From an uncultured Chryseobacterium sp. (lineage in GTDB: Bacteria; Bacteroidota; Bacteroidia; Flavobacteriales; Weeksellaceae), in contig CAJYGB010000009.1 in assembly GCA_913774355.1 (NCBI GenBank), positions 24,822 through 88,821 on the forward strand: a stretch of 64,000 nucleotides of DNA, in the 5' to 3' direction. The notes below the pieces were generated by a model. That model was not told the origin of the DNA, did no database searches, and saw only the letters and a list, made by a program, of their open reading frames with translations. Positions 52,317 to 61,778 of this stretch are shown piece after piece; the stretch's first letter is position 1, and every line of letters starts with the position of its first letter. The translations under genes and the position numbers were made by a program.

Positions 52317-54812
52317 ATGATTCCAGGAAACGACGCTAAGGCAGAGAAGGTTGATTCTCAGAAGGAAAAACATGGTTCTTTCGCCCTCTTCGATATCGAA
52401 CATTTTTTAAGGAGGGTACTGAAGAATTGGTATTGGTTCGTACTAATGCTGTTTATCGGATATAGCATTTCATGGGTGTACAGTAAATATTATGCACAGA
52501 ATATTTATGCTTCCAATTTATCTTTGAGTGTTTCAAACAATACATCAAGTTATTTTACCCCGAACCAGTCGATTAATTTTATCTGGGGGCAGGGAGGAAA
52601 CCAGGACGGAGTATATCTTAAAAAAATGCTTTTATCCAGAACCCACAATGAATTTCTGGTTAAAGAGCTTGATCTTTTCGTAAATTACTCTACAAAAGGC
52701 ATGATCAAGTCGACCTATCTGGATAAAGATGATTGTCCGATTCTTTTTCAGGTGGACAGAAAACATCTTCAGCAGGTAAATTATCCGATTACATTGGTTG
52801 TAAAAGGAGCTGATACCTACGAAGTTGTACTGCCTGAGGAGGGACAGTCGACCAGTTTGTACAGTTATGATTTTGAGGGTTATTCATCAATCCATCCTTA
52901 TGAAAGGCCAGCCAATAAAATAATAAAGGTAGGTGAATGGTATACTTCACCGAATCTGAGATTCAGACTGCTCCGTAATCCGATCGTTCCGAAAATTAAA
53001 CTGGAAAATATTATTGTTAATTTAAATACGGTGAATCAGTCTGTGAACGAGATTGTTTCTACGGTAGGAATTGAATTCGATAAAGAGATTAACAGCATTA
53101 TGATTATTTCTAAAAAAGGCTATAATCTCAACAGCACCGTTAGCTTTCTTAACATGTCGGTAAATCAGCTTCAGAAGAAGAGATTAGCGGATAAAATTAC
53201 CGTTGATAAAAATACCGATGTTTATTTACAGGAAAATCTTAACAATATCAGGAAAAAATTGGATTCAAGTGCCAATGTCCTGAATTATATGAAGACTACG
53301 GAAAAGCTTTATGATATTAAAGACAGGGATGAAAAATCCTTAAGTCAGATCAAGGATCTTGAAGCCAGAAAAGCAGATATAGACAGTAAAATCGCTTCTC
53401 TGAATGAAATCAAAAGAAGCCTGGATGCCCAGAATTTTGAAAAAATGATCAGCACGACGGCGGCAGGTTTCCAGGATGGCCTTTTCAGTGCATCCGTAGC
53501 AGAACTAAAGGCACTTTATCTCAAAAGACGTGAGCTGGCATTAATTTATAAGCCTACTTCCGAACCGATGAAAGAGATCAACAGGCTTATTGATGATGCT
53601 AAAATGACTTCCAATACGGCTTTGAGAAATTATTATTCCGGTTATTACAACGAAATAAATAAAATTAATCAAAAAGTTACAGAAGCAAATTCAGATTTAG
53701 CGACTTACCCTGAAAAGCAGAGAAGGTATCTCGATGCGGAAAGAGGGTATAATATGATTGAGGCAACCTATAACAGCTTGCTCAGCAGGCAGAATGAAAC
53801 ACAAATGAGAATGGCTGCAAACCAGTCGGATATCACAGTGATTGACCCTGCCAAAAATGTAGGACAGCCGCCGATCGGTCCTAATGTAAAAGCTGCGAAA
53901 GCCGCTATTATCGGAGGTTTTCTTGTATTACCTTTATTGTTTATTCTCATTGGAGAATTGCTGGATAGTAAGATCAGAAACATCAGAGAGCTTCTTAGCG
54001 CCACCAAAATTCCTTTGTTGGGAGTAATTGGTAATAACAGCAACGAAAATATGCTTACTGTTCTGGATCAGCCGAAATCTTCTGTATCGGAAGCATTCAG
54101 GGGAATACGGGCTAATGTAAGGTTTTTATCGGGCGAAAATGGGGGAAGTAAAGTTATTCTGGTAACATCTTCCATCGGAGGAGAAGGGAAGACCTATGTA
54201 TCGATTAATCTGGCATCGGTTCTTGGCTTAAGTGATAAAAAAACCATTCTTCTCGGAATGGATTTAAGAAAGCCGAAAATTTTCGGAGATTTTCAGATTG
54301 ATAATAAATTTGGTATTTCCAATTATCTTACCGGCGAAGTGGAAATGAGCCAGATTATCAACAGAACGAGGATCCCAAATCTGGATGTGGCGACTTCAGG
54401 ACCCATCCCGCCGAATCCTTCCGAACTCTTGATGAGCGAAAGAAATATTCAGTTTATCGAAGATCTTAAGAGCATCTATGATTTTATTATTATAGATTCT
54501 CCGCCGGTTGGTCTGGTTGCGGATTCCTATGAACTGATGAAGCATTCTGATGCGAATATCTATGTGGTACGTCATGAATATACTGAAAAATACATGCTGA
54601 AAATGATTACGGAAAGATATCATAATGGGGAGATTGATCATTTAGGACTTGTATATAATGATTATAATACCAAGCAGGGTTACGGTTACGGCTACGGTTA
54701 TGGCTACGGTTACGGGTATGGTTATGGCTATTTCGATGAAGATAAAAACTATAAAGAACCTTTACTGATAAGAATTAGGAACAAAGTACAGTCAGTATTC
54801 AGTAAAAAATAA
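52317..54812 (+). CDS. Polysaccharide co-polymerase/tyrosine autokinase (Wzc-like)
   Basis: 831 residues. N-terminal Wzz domain with membrane spans near 40 and 535 and a coiled-coil periplasmic part between them. The cytoplasmic BY-kinase has Walker A SSIGGEGKTY, Walker A' GMDLRKPK and Walker B FIIIDSPP. The C-terminal tail carries nine consecutive Gly-Tyr pairs ahead of FDED, the cluster of tyrosines that is autophosphorylated. It controls chain length and export with the Wza-like lipoprotein. Confidence 0.92.
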   Translation: MIPGNDAKAEKVDSQKEKHGSFALFDIEHFLRRVLKNWYWFVLMLFIGYSISWVYSKYYAQNIYASNLSLSVSNNTSSYFTPNQSINFIWGQGGNQDGVYLKKMLLSRTHNEFLVKELDLFVNYSTKGMIKSTYLDKDDCPILFQVDRKHLQQVNYPITLVVKGADTYEVVLPEEGQSTSLYSYDFEGYSSIHPYERPANKIIKVGEWYTSPNLRFRLLRNPIVPKIKLENIIVNLNTVNQSVNEIVSTVGIEFDKEINSIMIISKKGYNLNSTVSFLNMSVNQLQKKRLADKITVDKNTDVYLQENLNNIRKKLDSSANVLNYMKTTEKLYDIKDRDEKSLSQIKDLEARKADIDSKIASLNEIKRSLDAQNFEKMISTTAAGFQDGLFSASVAELKALYLKRRELALIYKPTSEPMKEINRLIDDAKMTSNTALRNYYSGYYNEINKINQKVTEANSDLATYPEKQRRYLDAERGYNMIEATYNSLLSRQNETQMRMAANQSDITVIDPAKNVGQPPIGPNVKAAKAAIIGGFLVLPLLFILIGELLDSKIRNIRELLSATKIPLLGVIGNNSNENMLTVLDQPKSSVSEAFRGIRANVRFLSGENGGSKVILVTSSIGGEGKTYVSINLASVLGLSDKKTILLGMDLRKPKIFGDFQIDNKFGISNYLTGEVEMSQIINRTRIPNLDVATSGPIPPNPSELLMSERNIQFIEDLKSIYDFIIIDSPPVGLVADSYELMKHSDANIYVVRHEYTEKYMLKMITERYHNGEIDHLGLVYNDYNTKQGYGYGYGYGYGYGYGYGYFDEDKNYKEPLLIRIRNKVQSVFSKK

Positions 54813-54818
54813 TACATT

Positions 54819-54843
54819 TAAGCCCTCAGTAATGGGGGTTTTT
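54819..54843 (+). terminator. Terminator after the capsule genes
   Basis: AAGCCCTC and GGGGGTTT pair over eight positions (with G-T wobbles) around AGTAAT, followed by T residues. Confidence 0.65.
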
Positions 54844-54973
54844 ATATCCTGATAATTTTGATTCTATTAAAAAAAGAATAATTCAGCGAGTTTGTCGTTT
54901 ACTTTATAACAAATTATGTTTTTTTGTTTATTTTTAACTATACATTAAGATTATCATTAATATAAAAAAGTTT

Positions 54974-54981
54974 TATATTTG
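54974..54981 (+). promoter_or_regulatory. -7 box for the outer-membrane biogenesis block
   Basis: TATATTTG fits TAnnTTTG; the ATG at 55024 is 42 bases downstream. The apparent TTG start at 54979 lies inside this box and is therefore false. Confidence 0.55.
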
Positions 54982-55023
54982 CAAAAATTAAATTTTAAAA
55001 TAACCATAAATCCATATTCTTTT

Positions 55024-55917
55024 ATGAATAGAAAATTATTGTTTAGCTTCCTTGCCGCTCTAGGAACTGTGGTAAGTGTTAAAGCACAAAGAAACGAACT
55101 GGGGGTTCGTCTAGGTATGAGTAACCTAGTTGGGGATATAGGGAGATCGAATTATCTTTTACAAAAGCCATTGGATTTAAGCAGAGCATCGGATTGGGGA
55201 GTTCCGTTTTATGGTGGTATTTTATATAGATTTAATTTTAATCCTCATCAGACTGTAAGATTGGATCTTGGATACAACCAGATCCAGTTTAATGATAAGG
55301 TTGCAAAAGAAGATTACAGAAGAAACAGGAATTCATTCGGCAAAAATGATGTTTATGAAGCGAGTTTGGTTTTCGAGTACAATTTTTTCCCTGTGAATAA
55401 TGAACAGAAAGGTATGGTGAGCCCGTATATCTTCGGTGGAGTAGGTGCTTTGATGTTTGATGCTCCTAAAGCGACCATCACCAACGACTTCAGAAGGGAT
55501 GCTGATGGTGTTGCACAGGCACCCATTAATGAACTTGATTTCACTACGACCGCAACATACTCTACCGGTAGAAAAGTGACGGCGCATCTTCCTTTTGGAG
55601 TGGGTCTGAAATATAAATTTAATTATAACTGGGCTATTTTTGCAGAAGCTACCTTCAGATATACGCTTACGGATCAGTTGGATTACAACAAAGTCCTTAA
55701 TAAAGATGTCGTAGCTACATATAACGGAGATATCCTGAGCCCCGTTACCAATGGCTCCCTTTTGCAGACAGGTGCTTATTATGTAGTGTCTAAAGAAAGA
55801 GAAGCTGCCCTTATAGGACAAAGAAATATAGGAGATACCCGGTCCAAAGACTGGATGAATACCGTAAGTTTAGGACTTACTTACTCATTCGGGAGACCTC
55901 CGTGCTATTGTGATTAA
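55024..55917 (+). CDS. Outer-membrane beta-barrel protein, DUF6089 type
   Basis: 297 residues from MNRKLLFSFLAALG, with signal peptide ending at about SVKAQ. The mature N-terminus NELGVRLGMSNLVGDIGRSN is typical of the DUF6089 family found upstream of uppS-bamA in Bacteroidota. The rest alternates amphipathic strands (VRLDLGYNQIQF, YIFGGVGALMFD, LGLTYSFGRPP). A structural role in the outer membrane is likely. Confidence 0.83.
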   Translation: MNRKLLFSFLAALGTVVSVKAQRNELGVRLGMSNLVGDIGRSNYLLQKPLDLSRASDWGVPFYGGILYRFNFNPHQTVRLDLGYNQIQFNDKVAKEDYRRNRNSFGKNDVYEASLVFEYNFFPVNNEQKGMVSPYIFGGVGALMFDAPKATITNDFRRDADGVAQAPINELDFTTTATYSTGRKVTAHLPFGVGLKYKFNYNWAIFAEATFRYTLTDQLDYNKVLNKDVVATYNGDILSPVTNGSLLQTGAYYVVSKEREAALIGQRNIGDTRSKDWMNTVSLGLTYSFGRPPCYCD

Positions 55918-55918
55918 T

Positions 55919-56668
55919 ATGTCGTTGATAAAAGATAAAATAGATCCTGAGAATTTACCAAAACATGTGGCAATCATTATGGATGGTAATGGGAGATGGG
56001 CAAAAACCCGTGGCGAGGAAAGAACTTTCGGCCACAGAAATGCCATTGATGCAGTAAGGAATGCCATTAATGCATGTAATGAAATACATATTCCGTACCT
56101 GACGCTGTATACCTTTTCTTCGGAAAACTGGAACCGGCCTGCTGAAGAAGTAAATACACTGATGAATTTGCTTGTGGAGACCCTGTTGCTGGAAGCTGAA
56201 GAAATTTTCACCAAAGGGCTGAAAATGCATGTGATCGGGAATCTGGAAAAACTTCCGCCGCTGGTAAAAGATCAGCTTTTACGGGTCGTGGAGCTTACAA
56301 AAGAAAACACAAAAGGCAATCTGGTGCTTGCAATCAGCTATGGTTCGCAGCATGAAATACTGAATGCCATAAAAAGCATCAGCGAAGATGTAAAAAAAGG
56401 AAAAATCGATGCCGGTGATATCGACGAAAAGCTTTTCGAAAGCTACCTTTATACCAAAGATCTTCCGCCTGTGGATCTCCTGATCCGGACCAGCGGCGAG
56501 ATCAGAATCAGCAATTTCCTCCTTTGGCAGATCGCTTATGCGGAACTGCAGTTTTTAGATGTTCTGTGGCCGGACTTTACAAAAGACATTTTCTTTCAGT
56601 GTATTGTAAATTATCAAAACAAAGAAAGAAGATTCGGGATGACCGGCGAGCAAATAAAAATTCAGTAA
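55919..56668 (+). CDS. uppS: Isoprenyl (undecaprenyl) diphosphate synthase
   Basis: 249 residues from ATG 55919 (the GTG at 55910 overlaps the previous stop). Cis-prenyltransferase motifs are all present: HVAIIMDGNGRWAKTRG with the catalytic Asp, YTFSSENWNRP, and DLLIRTSGEIRISNFLLWQ, then AYAELQF. It makes the lipid carrier for peptidoglycan and for the polysaccharides encoded just upstream. Confidence 0.95.
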   Translation: MSLIKDKIDPENLPKHVAIIMDGNGRWAKTRGEERTFGHRNAIDAVRNAINACNEIHIPYLTLYTFSSENWNRPAEEVNTLMNLLVETLLLEAEEIFTKGLKMHVIGNLEKLPPLVKDQLLRVVELTKENTKGNLVLAISYGSQHEILNAIKSISEDVKKGKIDAGDIDEKLFESYLYTKDLPPVDLLIRTSGEIRISNFLLWQIAYAELQFLDVLWPDFTKDIFFQCIVNYQNKERRFGMTGEQIKIQ

Positions 56669-56696
56669 AATTTAAGAAAAGAAAGACTACGATAAA

Positions 56697-59234
56697 ATGA
56701 AGTTTAGACTATTACCCATCATCATGTTTGTTGCTTCTGCACATTTTTATGGACAGGTAACGCCACAGGACAGCACGAAAGTGAACAATGCTGTACATGC
56801 AGAAAACCAGGCAGGAACATACACACTGAAGGACATCGTTGTAGATGGGGTTAAAAAATATACGCCGGCTCAGATCCTGAGGTTTACAGGTTTGTCCAAA
56901 GGAGAAACGGTAGACATTCCGGGGCAGAAAATCAGTAACGCTGTAAAAAAACTTTGGGATACCCAATCTTTTTCTGAGGTGGAAGTATACGTTCAGAGTA
57001 TTGAAGGCGAAACCATCATCCTTCGATTCCATCTTCAGGACCTCAAAGACCTTGGAGAAGTAAAATTTACGGGAAAAGGGATTGGTAAATCCAAAAACGA
57101 AAAACTGGCTAAAGACAACAATCTGAAGCCTGGAACCAAAATTACCCAGAACTTAATCTCAAGCCTTAAAACAAATGTCCCGAAAGACTATGTGAAAAAG
57201 GGATTTGCAGATGCTAAAATTACCATTCAGGAAAAAGTAAATGCAGGAGATCCTAATCTGGTAGACTGGACCATTAATGTAGACAAAGGCAAGAGAATTA
57301 AGATCGATCATATCGAGTTTGAAGGAAACGAAAAGGTTTCCGACAGAAAACTTAGGAACAAGGCATTCAAAGAGACGAAACAGAAAAGATTCGGGATCGG
57401 CGGTATTCTGAAATCTTCAAAATTCATCGAAGATAAATACCAGGAGGACAAGCAAAACCTGATCAATTATTACAACTCTTTAGGATACAGGGATGCTACA
57501 ATTGTCTCAGATTCCGTATGGAGAAATAAAAGGAACAATTACGAGATCAATGTAAAACTGAAAGAAGGAAAACAGTATTATATCGGTGATATTACCTTCA
57601 CAGGGAATACCGTATATTCTACAGATTACTTACAGAGACTTTTGGGATATAAGAAAGGGGATATTTATGATGCAGTAGGTTTCAACAAAAAAGTTGGGGA
57701 AGACGGTGGTAAGGAAGACGATTCGGATATCAAATCCGTTTACATGAACAACGGTTATCTTTTCTCCAACGTAACACCGGTTGAAAAATCCGTAGACGGA
57801 GACAGAATCAATCTTGAAATCAGAATTAACGAAGGAGAAAAAGCAACGTGGAATAAAGTGACATGGCAGGGGAACACCACGACTCATGATCATGTTATCC
57901 TGAGAGCCTTAAGAACGAAACCGGGAAATCTTTTCGCTAAAAGCGATATTAAAAGAACCTATTTCGATCTTGCCGGGATGCAGTTCTTCGATCCTCAGCA
58001 GGTAGGGCAGGACATCCAGCCGAACCAGCAGGATAACACGGTGGATATCAACTGGAAACTGGTAGAGAAAGGATCTTCACAGGTTCAGCTGCAGGCAGGT
58101 TACGGAGGGAACAGCTTCATCGGAACCCTGGGACTTACTTTCAACAACTTCTCGTTGAGAAACTTCCTGAAGTTTAAAGACTTTAAGCCGGTTCCTCAGG
58201 GAGACGGACAAACCTTATCGCTTCAGGCACAGGCAGGACAGTATTTCCAGAACTATGGCGTTTCATTTACGGAACCATGGGTATTCGGAACAAGGCCTAC
58301 CGCACTTTCGGTAAGTTTGAACAACTCAAGGGTTAAGTATTCCGATATTTCCGGAAACTCCCAAAAGCTGAATATTTTCTCTGCTTCTGCTGGGTTAAAC
58401 AGACAACTAAGATGGCCGGATGACTATTTCTCATTATACACAGGTCTTCAGTACCAGAAGTATGACTTTAAGAATTATCCGTTCCAGTTTGGAAATACAA
58501 CCGAATATTATGGTTCGGCCAACAACTTAAGCATCAACTTAGGGCTGAGCAGAAACTCGGCAGGGATCGACCCGATCTTCCCGACAACAGGTTCCAACCT
58601 CGATTTATCGGTGAAGTTCACGCTGCCTTACTCTGCATTCAACAACAAAGATTATTCTACGTTGAGCGCTACAGAGAAGTATAAGTGGATGGAATTCTAC
58701 AAGGTGAAGTTCAAGGCTGATGTTTACAACGAGATCATTGGTAAATTGGTATTGAGATCTTCTGCTGAAATGGGCTTCATGGATGGATATAACTCTAAGC
58801 TGGGAGCACCGCCGTTTGAAAGGTTCTATGTAGGAGGTACCGGCTTGTTCGGAGGTAGATATGACGGTAGGGAATTGATTCCGTTAAGAGGTTACGAAAA
58901 CGCTTCTACATACGGAGGAACTTCCGAAGATATTACTCCTGCAGGAGGAGGTACTATTTACAATAGATTTACGTTAGAATTAAGATATCCGATTTCACTG
59001 AACCAGACGGCAAAAATTTACGCCCTAACGTTTGCGGAAGGAGGTAACGTTTGGAATTCTTGGGGGAACTACAATCCATTCCAGTTAAAGAGATCAGTTG
59101 GTGTAGGGGTTAGAGTATATATGGGAGCATTTGGTTTGATTGGATTTGATTTCGCTTACGGATTCGATAAAACAATTACAGGAACTGATCCTTCCGGATG
59201 GAAGACTCACTTCTTAATGAACCAATCATTATAA
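56697..59234 (+). CDS. bamA: Outer-membrane protein assembly factor BamA
   Basis: 845 residues with signal peptide (LLPIIMFVASAHFYGQ). POTRA domains fill residues about 45-430 (YTLKDIVVDGVKKYTPAQIL; IDHIEFEGNEKVSDRKL; IGDITFTGNTVYSTDYL; TWNKVTWQGNTTTHDHVI) and a 16-strand barrel follows with the conserved GTGLFGGRYDGRELIPLRGY loop. It inserts beta-barrel proteins in the outer membrane. Its stop overlaps the open frame of the next gene, but the true start there is 8 bases on. Confidence 0.95.
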   Translation: MKFRLLPIIMFVASAHFYGQVTPQDSTKVNNAVHAENQAGTYTLKDIVVDGVKKYTPAQILRFTGLSKGETVDIPGQKISNAVKKLWDTQSFSEVEVYVQSIEGETIILRFHLQDLKDLGEVKFTGKGIGKSKNEKLAKDNNLKPGTKITQNLISSLKTNVPKDYVKKGFADAKITIQEKVNAGDPNLVDWTINVDKGKRIKIDHIEFEGNEKVSDRKLRNKAFKETKQKRFGIGGILKSSKFIEDKYQEDKQNLINYYNSLGYRDATIVSDSVWRNKRNNYEINVKLKEGKQYYIGDITFTGNTVYSTDYLQRLLGYKKGDIYDAVGFNKKVGEDGGKEDDSDIKSVYMNNGYLFSNVTPVEKSVDGDRINLEIRINEGEKATWNKVTWQGNTTTHDHVILRALRTKPGNLFAKSDIKRTYFDLAGMQFFDPQQVGQDIQPNQQDNTVDINWKLVEKGSSQVQLQAGYGGNSFIGTLGLTFNNFSLRNFLKFKDFKPVPQGDGQTLSLQAQAGQYFQNYGVSFTEPWVFGTRPTALSVSLNNSRVKYSDISGNSQKLNIFSASAGLNRQLRWPDDYFSLYTGLQYQKYDFKNYPFQFGNTTEYYGSANNLSINLGLSRNSAGIDPIFPTTGSNLDLSVKFTLPYSAFNNKDYSTLSATEKYKWMEFYKVKFKADVYNEIIGKLVLRSSAEMGFMDGYNSKLGAPPFERFYVGGTGLFGGRYDGRELIPLRGYENASTYGGTSEDITPAGGGTIYNRFTLELRYPISLNQTAKIYALTFAEGGNVWNSWGNYNPFQLKRSVGVGVRVYMGAFGLIGFDFAYGFDKTITGTDPSGWKTHFLMNQSL

Positions 59235-59242
59235 TCCGAAAC

Positions 59243-59788
59243 ATGAAAAATTTTAAAATTGTTTTTTCATTTGTATTATTCCTGCTTTTCGGGCTAAGCA
59301 ATGCACAGAAGGTAGGTGTTGTGGATACCGAATACATACTGGGCAAAATGCCTCAGTATAAAGAAGCGGAAGCAAGGCTTAATGCACAGATCGATACCTG
59401 GCAGACAGAACTGCAGAACCTGCAGGCGGAATATGAGCGTAAAAGATCTGCTTTTGAAAGTGAAAAAGTACTTTTAATTGGCGATCAGCTGAAACTCAGG
59501 GAAAAGGAAGTGATGGATTTGGATAAAAATATCAAAACCACCACCAGTTTACGTTTCGGGGCGACCGGTGAAATTAAAAAGCTGAGGGCGAACCTTGTAC
59601 AGCCTTTCCAGGACCAGATCTGGGAAGCCATCAAGACCATGGCCGAAAAAAACGGTCTGGCCATAGTGCTTGACAAAACCAGCAACAACGTAATTTTTCT
59701 TCAGAAAAGATCCGATTATTCAGATAAAGTACTGGCCATCCTGCTAAAAGACAGCGAGCCAAAAGAAAAAAACAAAACAAGAAAATAA
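59243..59788 (+). CDS. OmpH/Skp family periplasmic chaperone, copy 1
   Basis: 181 residues from MKNFKIVFSFVLFLLFGLSNAQ. The N-terminus KVGVVDTEYILGKMPQYKEA and the long central coiled coil are the Skp/OmpH pattern. It delivers unfolded outer-membrane proteins to BamA, encoded just upstream. The basic tail KEKNKTRK is unusual. The longer frame from 59198 is rejected. Confidence 0.92.
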   Translation: MKNFKIVFSFVLFLLFGLSNAQKVGVVDTEYILGKMPQYKEAEARLNAQIDTWQTELQNLQAEYERKRSAFESEKVLLIGDQLKLREKEVMDLDKNIKTTTSLRFGATGEIKKLRANLVQPFQDQIWEAIKTMAEKNGLAIVLDKTSNNVIFLQKRSDYSDKVLAILLKDSEPKEKNKTRK

Positions 59789-59804
59789 AAGTTTAACTTT
59801 TATT
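59784..59804 (+). terminator. AT-rich hairpin between the two ompH genes
   Basis: AATAAAAGTT and AACTTTTATT pair almost completely with a one-base centre. It may attenuate transcription or protect the upstream mRNA rather than stop it fully. Confidence 0.4.
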
Positions 59805-59849
59805 AAATTTACAGATCTAAAAACAAATTAAATTATTTATTTACCCATT

Positions 59850-60353
59850 ATGAAAAAATTAAGTGTATTATTTGCAGCGGTAATGATGGTTGTATCGGTA
59901 GGTATGGCAAAAGCTCAAAAAATTGCTACTTTAGATGTTATAGGTGTTCTTAACGCAATGCCTGAAAAGAAAAAGGCTGATACTGATCTTAAAGCTTTCT
60001 TAGATACTAAACAAGCGGAAATTAAGAAAAAAGCAGATGCAGGACAGGCTAAAGTAAAGCAGTATACTGAAGAAGCACCTAAGAAAACGGCTGACGAAAA
60101 CAAAGCAAGAGAAGCGGAATTGGCAAAAATGCAGGAAGAAATTCAGCAGATGAATGACAAAGCGCAAAAGGATTTCGTGGCAAAGCAGGATGCAGCATAC
60201 GAGCCGATCGAGAAGAAGCTTAACGATGCGGTTTCTAAAGTAGCTAAAGCAAACGGATACGATTATATCATGGATGCAAACTCTGCAGCATTTGTTTTCA
60301 AAGGAGGACCTGATGCTACAGCGGCTGTAAAGAAAGAACTGGGTGTTCAGTAA
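59850..60353 (+). CDS. OmpH/Skp family periplasmic chaperone, copy 2
   Basis: 167 residues with signal peptide (AAVMMVVSVGMAKAQ), then KIATLDVIGVLNAMPEKKKA and a Lys/Ala/Glu-rich coiled coil. It ends with ANGYDYIMDANSAAFVFKGG, as in Skp. Tandem ompH genes after bamA are the norm in Bacteroidota. A terminator follows at 60384. Confidence 0.93.
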   Translation: MKKLSVLFAAVMMVVSVGMAKAQKIATLDVIGVLNAMPEKKKADTDLKAFLDTKQAEIKKKADAGQAKVKQYTEEAPKKTADENKAREAELAKMQEEIQQMNDKAQKDFVAKQDAAYEPIEKKLNDAVSKVAKANGYDYIMDANSAAFVFKGGPDATAAVKKELGVQ

Positions 60354-60383
60354 TTTTCAGAAATTAACAAACATTTATAAAAT

Positions 60384-60410
60384 AACCATCTCTCATCGGG
60401 GTGGTTTTTT
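60384..60410 (+). terminator. Terminator after ompH copy 2
   Basis: AACCATC and GGTGGTT form a 7-bp stem around TCTCATCGG, followed by a run of T that leads straight into the next promoter box. Confidence 0.75.
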
Positions 60411-60418
60411 TATTTTTG
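60411..60418 (+). promoter_or_regulatory. -7 box for the thioesterase gene, giving a leaderless or near-leaderless mRNA
   Basis: TATTTTTG fits TAnnTTTG and ends only 4 bases before the ATG at 60423, so the predicted transcript would start at or within a few bases of the start codon. Confidence 0.45.
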
Positions 60419-60422
60419 CAGA

Positions 60423-60908
60423 ATGGAAAAAGAAGTATCGACCACGGTAAAGGTCAGGTTCAGCGACTGTGATCCGATCGGACACTTAAATAATGTAAAA
60501 TATCTGGATTATATGTTCAATGCCAGGGAAGATCATGTCGAAACATTTTATGGTTTTACCTATGAAGAATACACCAAACGCACCGGCTGTACCTGGATTG
60601 CCATTCAAAACGAAATTGCATACCTGAAAGAAGTACGGTATAATACTTCGGTAGTCATCAGCAGCAAAACCATCGAGGTCGGGGAACGGACGGCAAAAGT
60701 GGAGATTCTGATGAAGAGCCTGGATGAAAAAACAGTCCACGCTGTATTATGGGTAACGGTAATTTATTTCAACATCAAAACGAGAAAATCCGAAGTACAT
60801 CCTGAAGATATCAAAGGGACATTCAATAAATTTTATGTAGATCTGGAGCAGAAAGACTTCCAGGCCAGGGTTAAATTTTTAAGATCACAAAACGCAAAAA
60901 ATTCATAA
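60423..60908 (+). CDS. Acyl-CoA thioesterase (4HBT hotdog)
   Basis: 161 residues. The 4HBT signature VRFSDCDPIGHLNNVKYLDY carries the catalytic Asp, and the hotdog sheet follows (TAKVEILMKSL, HAVLWVTVIYFNI). It hydrolyses an acyl-CoA of unknown type. Its stop codon shares one base with the start of the next gene (TAATG), so the two are coupled although their functions look unrelated. Confidence 0.88.
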   Translation: MEKEVSTTVKVRFSDCDPIGHLNNVKYLDYMFNAREDHVETFYGFTYEEYTKRTGCTWIAIQNEIAYLKEVRYNTSVVISSKTIEVGERTAKVEILMKSLDEKTVHAVLWVTVIYFNIKTRKSEVHPEDIKGTFNKFYVDLEQKDFQARVKFLRSQNAKNS

Positions 60909-61774
60909 TGAAGAAAATATTAGTTATCGGAGGAAATGGGCAGTTAGGAAGCTGCATCAGGAAAATAGCATCCGAATTCGAACTTGATTATGAGTTCTCT
61001 TTTACCGATTCCCAGACTGTCGATATTACAAACGAAGATCAGGTAAACAGTTTCTTTACCGAATATAAACCGGATTACTGCATCAACGCTTCGGCATACA
61101 CGGCCGTAGACCTTGCTGAAAAAGAAAACGAAAAAGCATTTGCCGTAAATGCATATGGAGTAGGATATTTGGCACAGGCCTGTAAAGATATCAACGCCAT
61201 ATTGATTCATGTTTCAACGGATTACGTTTTTGACGGTGAAACCAATCTTTGCTATTCCGAAGATGATTTTACCAATCCAATCGGTGTTTATGGCGAATCC
61301 AAATTACAAGGCGAGGAGCTCGCTATGGAAATCAATCCGAAAACCATTATCCTAAGAACCTCCTGGCTTTACTCAGAATTCAATAAAAATTTTGTGAAAA
61401 CGATGTTAAATTTATTCTCGCAAAAAGACGAATTGGGAATCGTCGGCGATCAGTTTGGCCAGCCGACCAATGCCAATGACCTTGCGGAAGCCATCATGTC
61501 TATTATAGAAACCCGGGAAAAGAAATATGGTATTTTCCATTTTTCCAATTACCCTGAAACCACCTGGTTTGAATTTGCTGAAAAAATAGCAGAATTCTCC
61601 GGATCAAAAATAAAATTGAATAAATTAACAACCGATCAATATCCGACTCCGGCCAAAAGACCGAAGAGAAGCACCATGTGCCTGGATAAAATTGAAAAGG
61701 TGTACAACGTCGAAACCAGGCACTGGGAAAACAGTCTTGAAGAATGTATTGAAATTCTTCAATCTAATAAATAA
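60908..61774 (+). CDS. rfbD: dTDP-4-dehydrorhamnose reductase (RmlD/RfbD)
   Basis: 288 residues of the extended short-chain dehydrogenase family. The N-terminal NAD(P) motif is GGNGQLGSCI; the catalytic Tyr-Lys pair is in VYGESKLQGEE; STDYVFDG and TSWLYSEFNKNFV are RmlD blocks. It makes dTDP-L-rhamnose for surface glycans, in keeping with the capsule genes upstream. No rmlA, B or C is in the window. Confidence 0.93.
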   Translation: MKKILVIGGNGQLGSCIRKIASEFELDYEFSFTDSQTVDITNEDQVNSFFTEYKPDYCINASAYTAVDLAEKENEKAFAVNAYGVGYLAQACKDINAILIHVSTDYVFDGETNLCYSEDDFTNPIGVYGESKLQGEELAMEINPKTIILRTSWLYSEFNKNFVKTMLNLFSQKDELGIVGDQFGQPTNANDLAEAIMSIIETREKKYGIFHFSNYPETTWFEFAEKIAEFSGSKIKLNKLTTDQYPTPAKRPKRSTMCLDKIEKVYNVETRHWENSLEECIEILQSNK

Positions 61775-61778
61775 AAAA

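Noticed and set aside
54679-54735. GGTTAC-type hexamer run as a microsatellite
   Set aside because: Codon choice varies along the run and it is in frame as the tyrosine tail of a BY-kinase, so it is coding sequence.
61692-61778. Extended start for the secreted protein after rfbD
   Set aside because: It would overlap rfbD by more than 80 bases and bury the signal peptide; the ATG at 61779 begins a normal signal.
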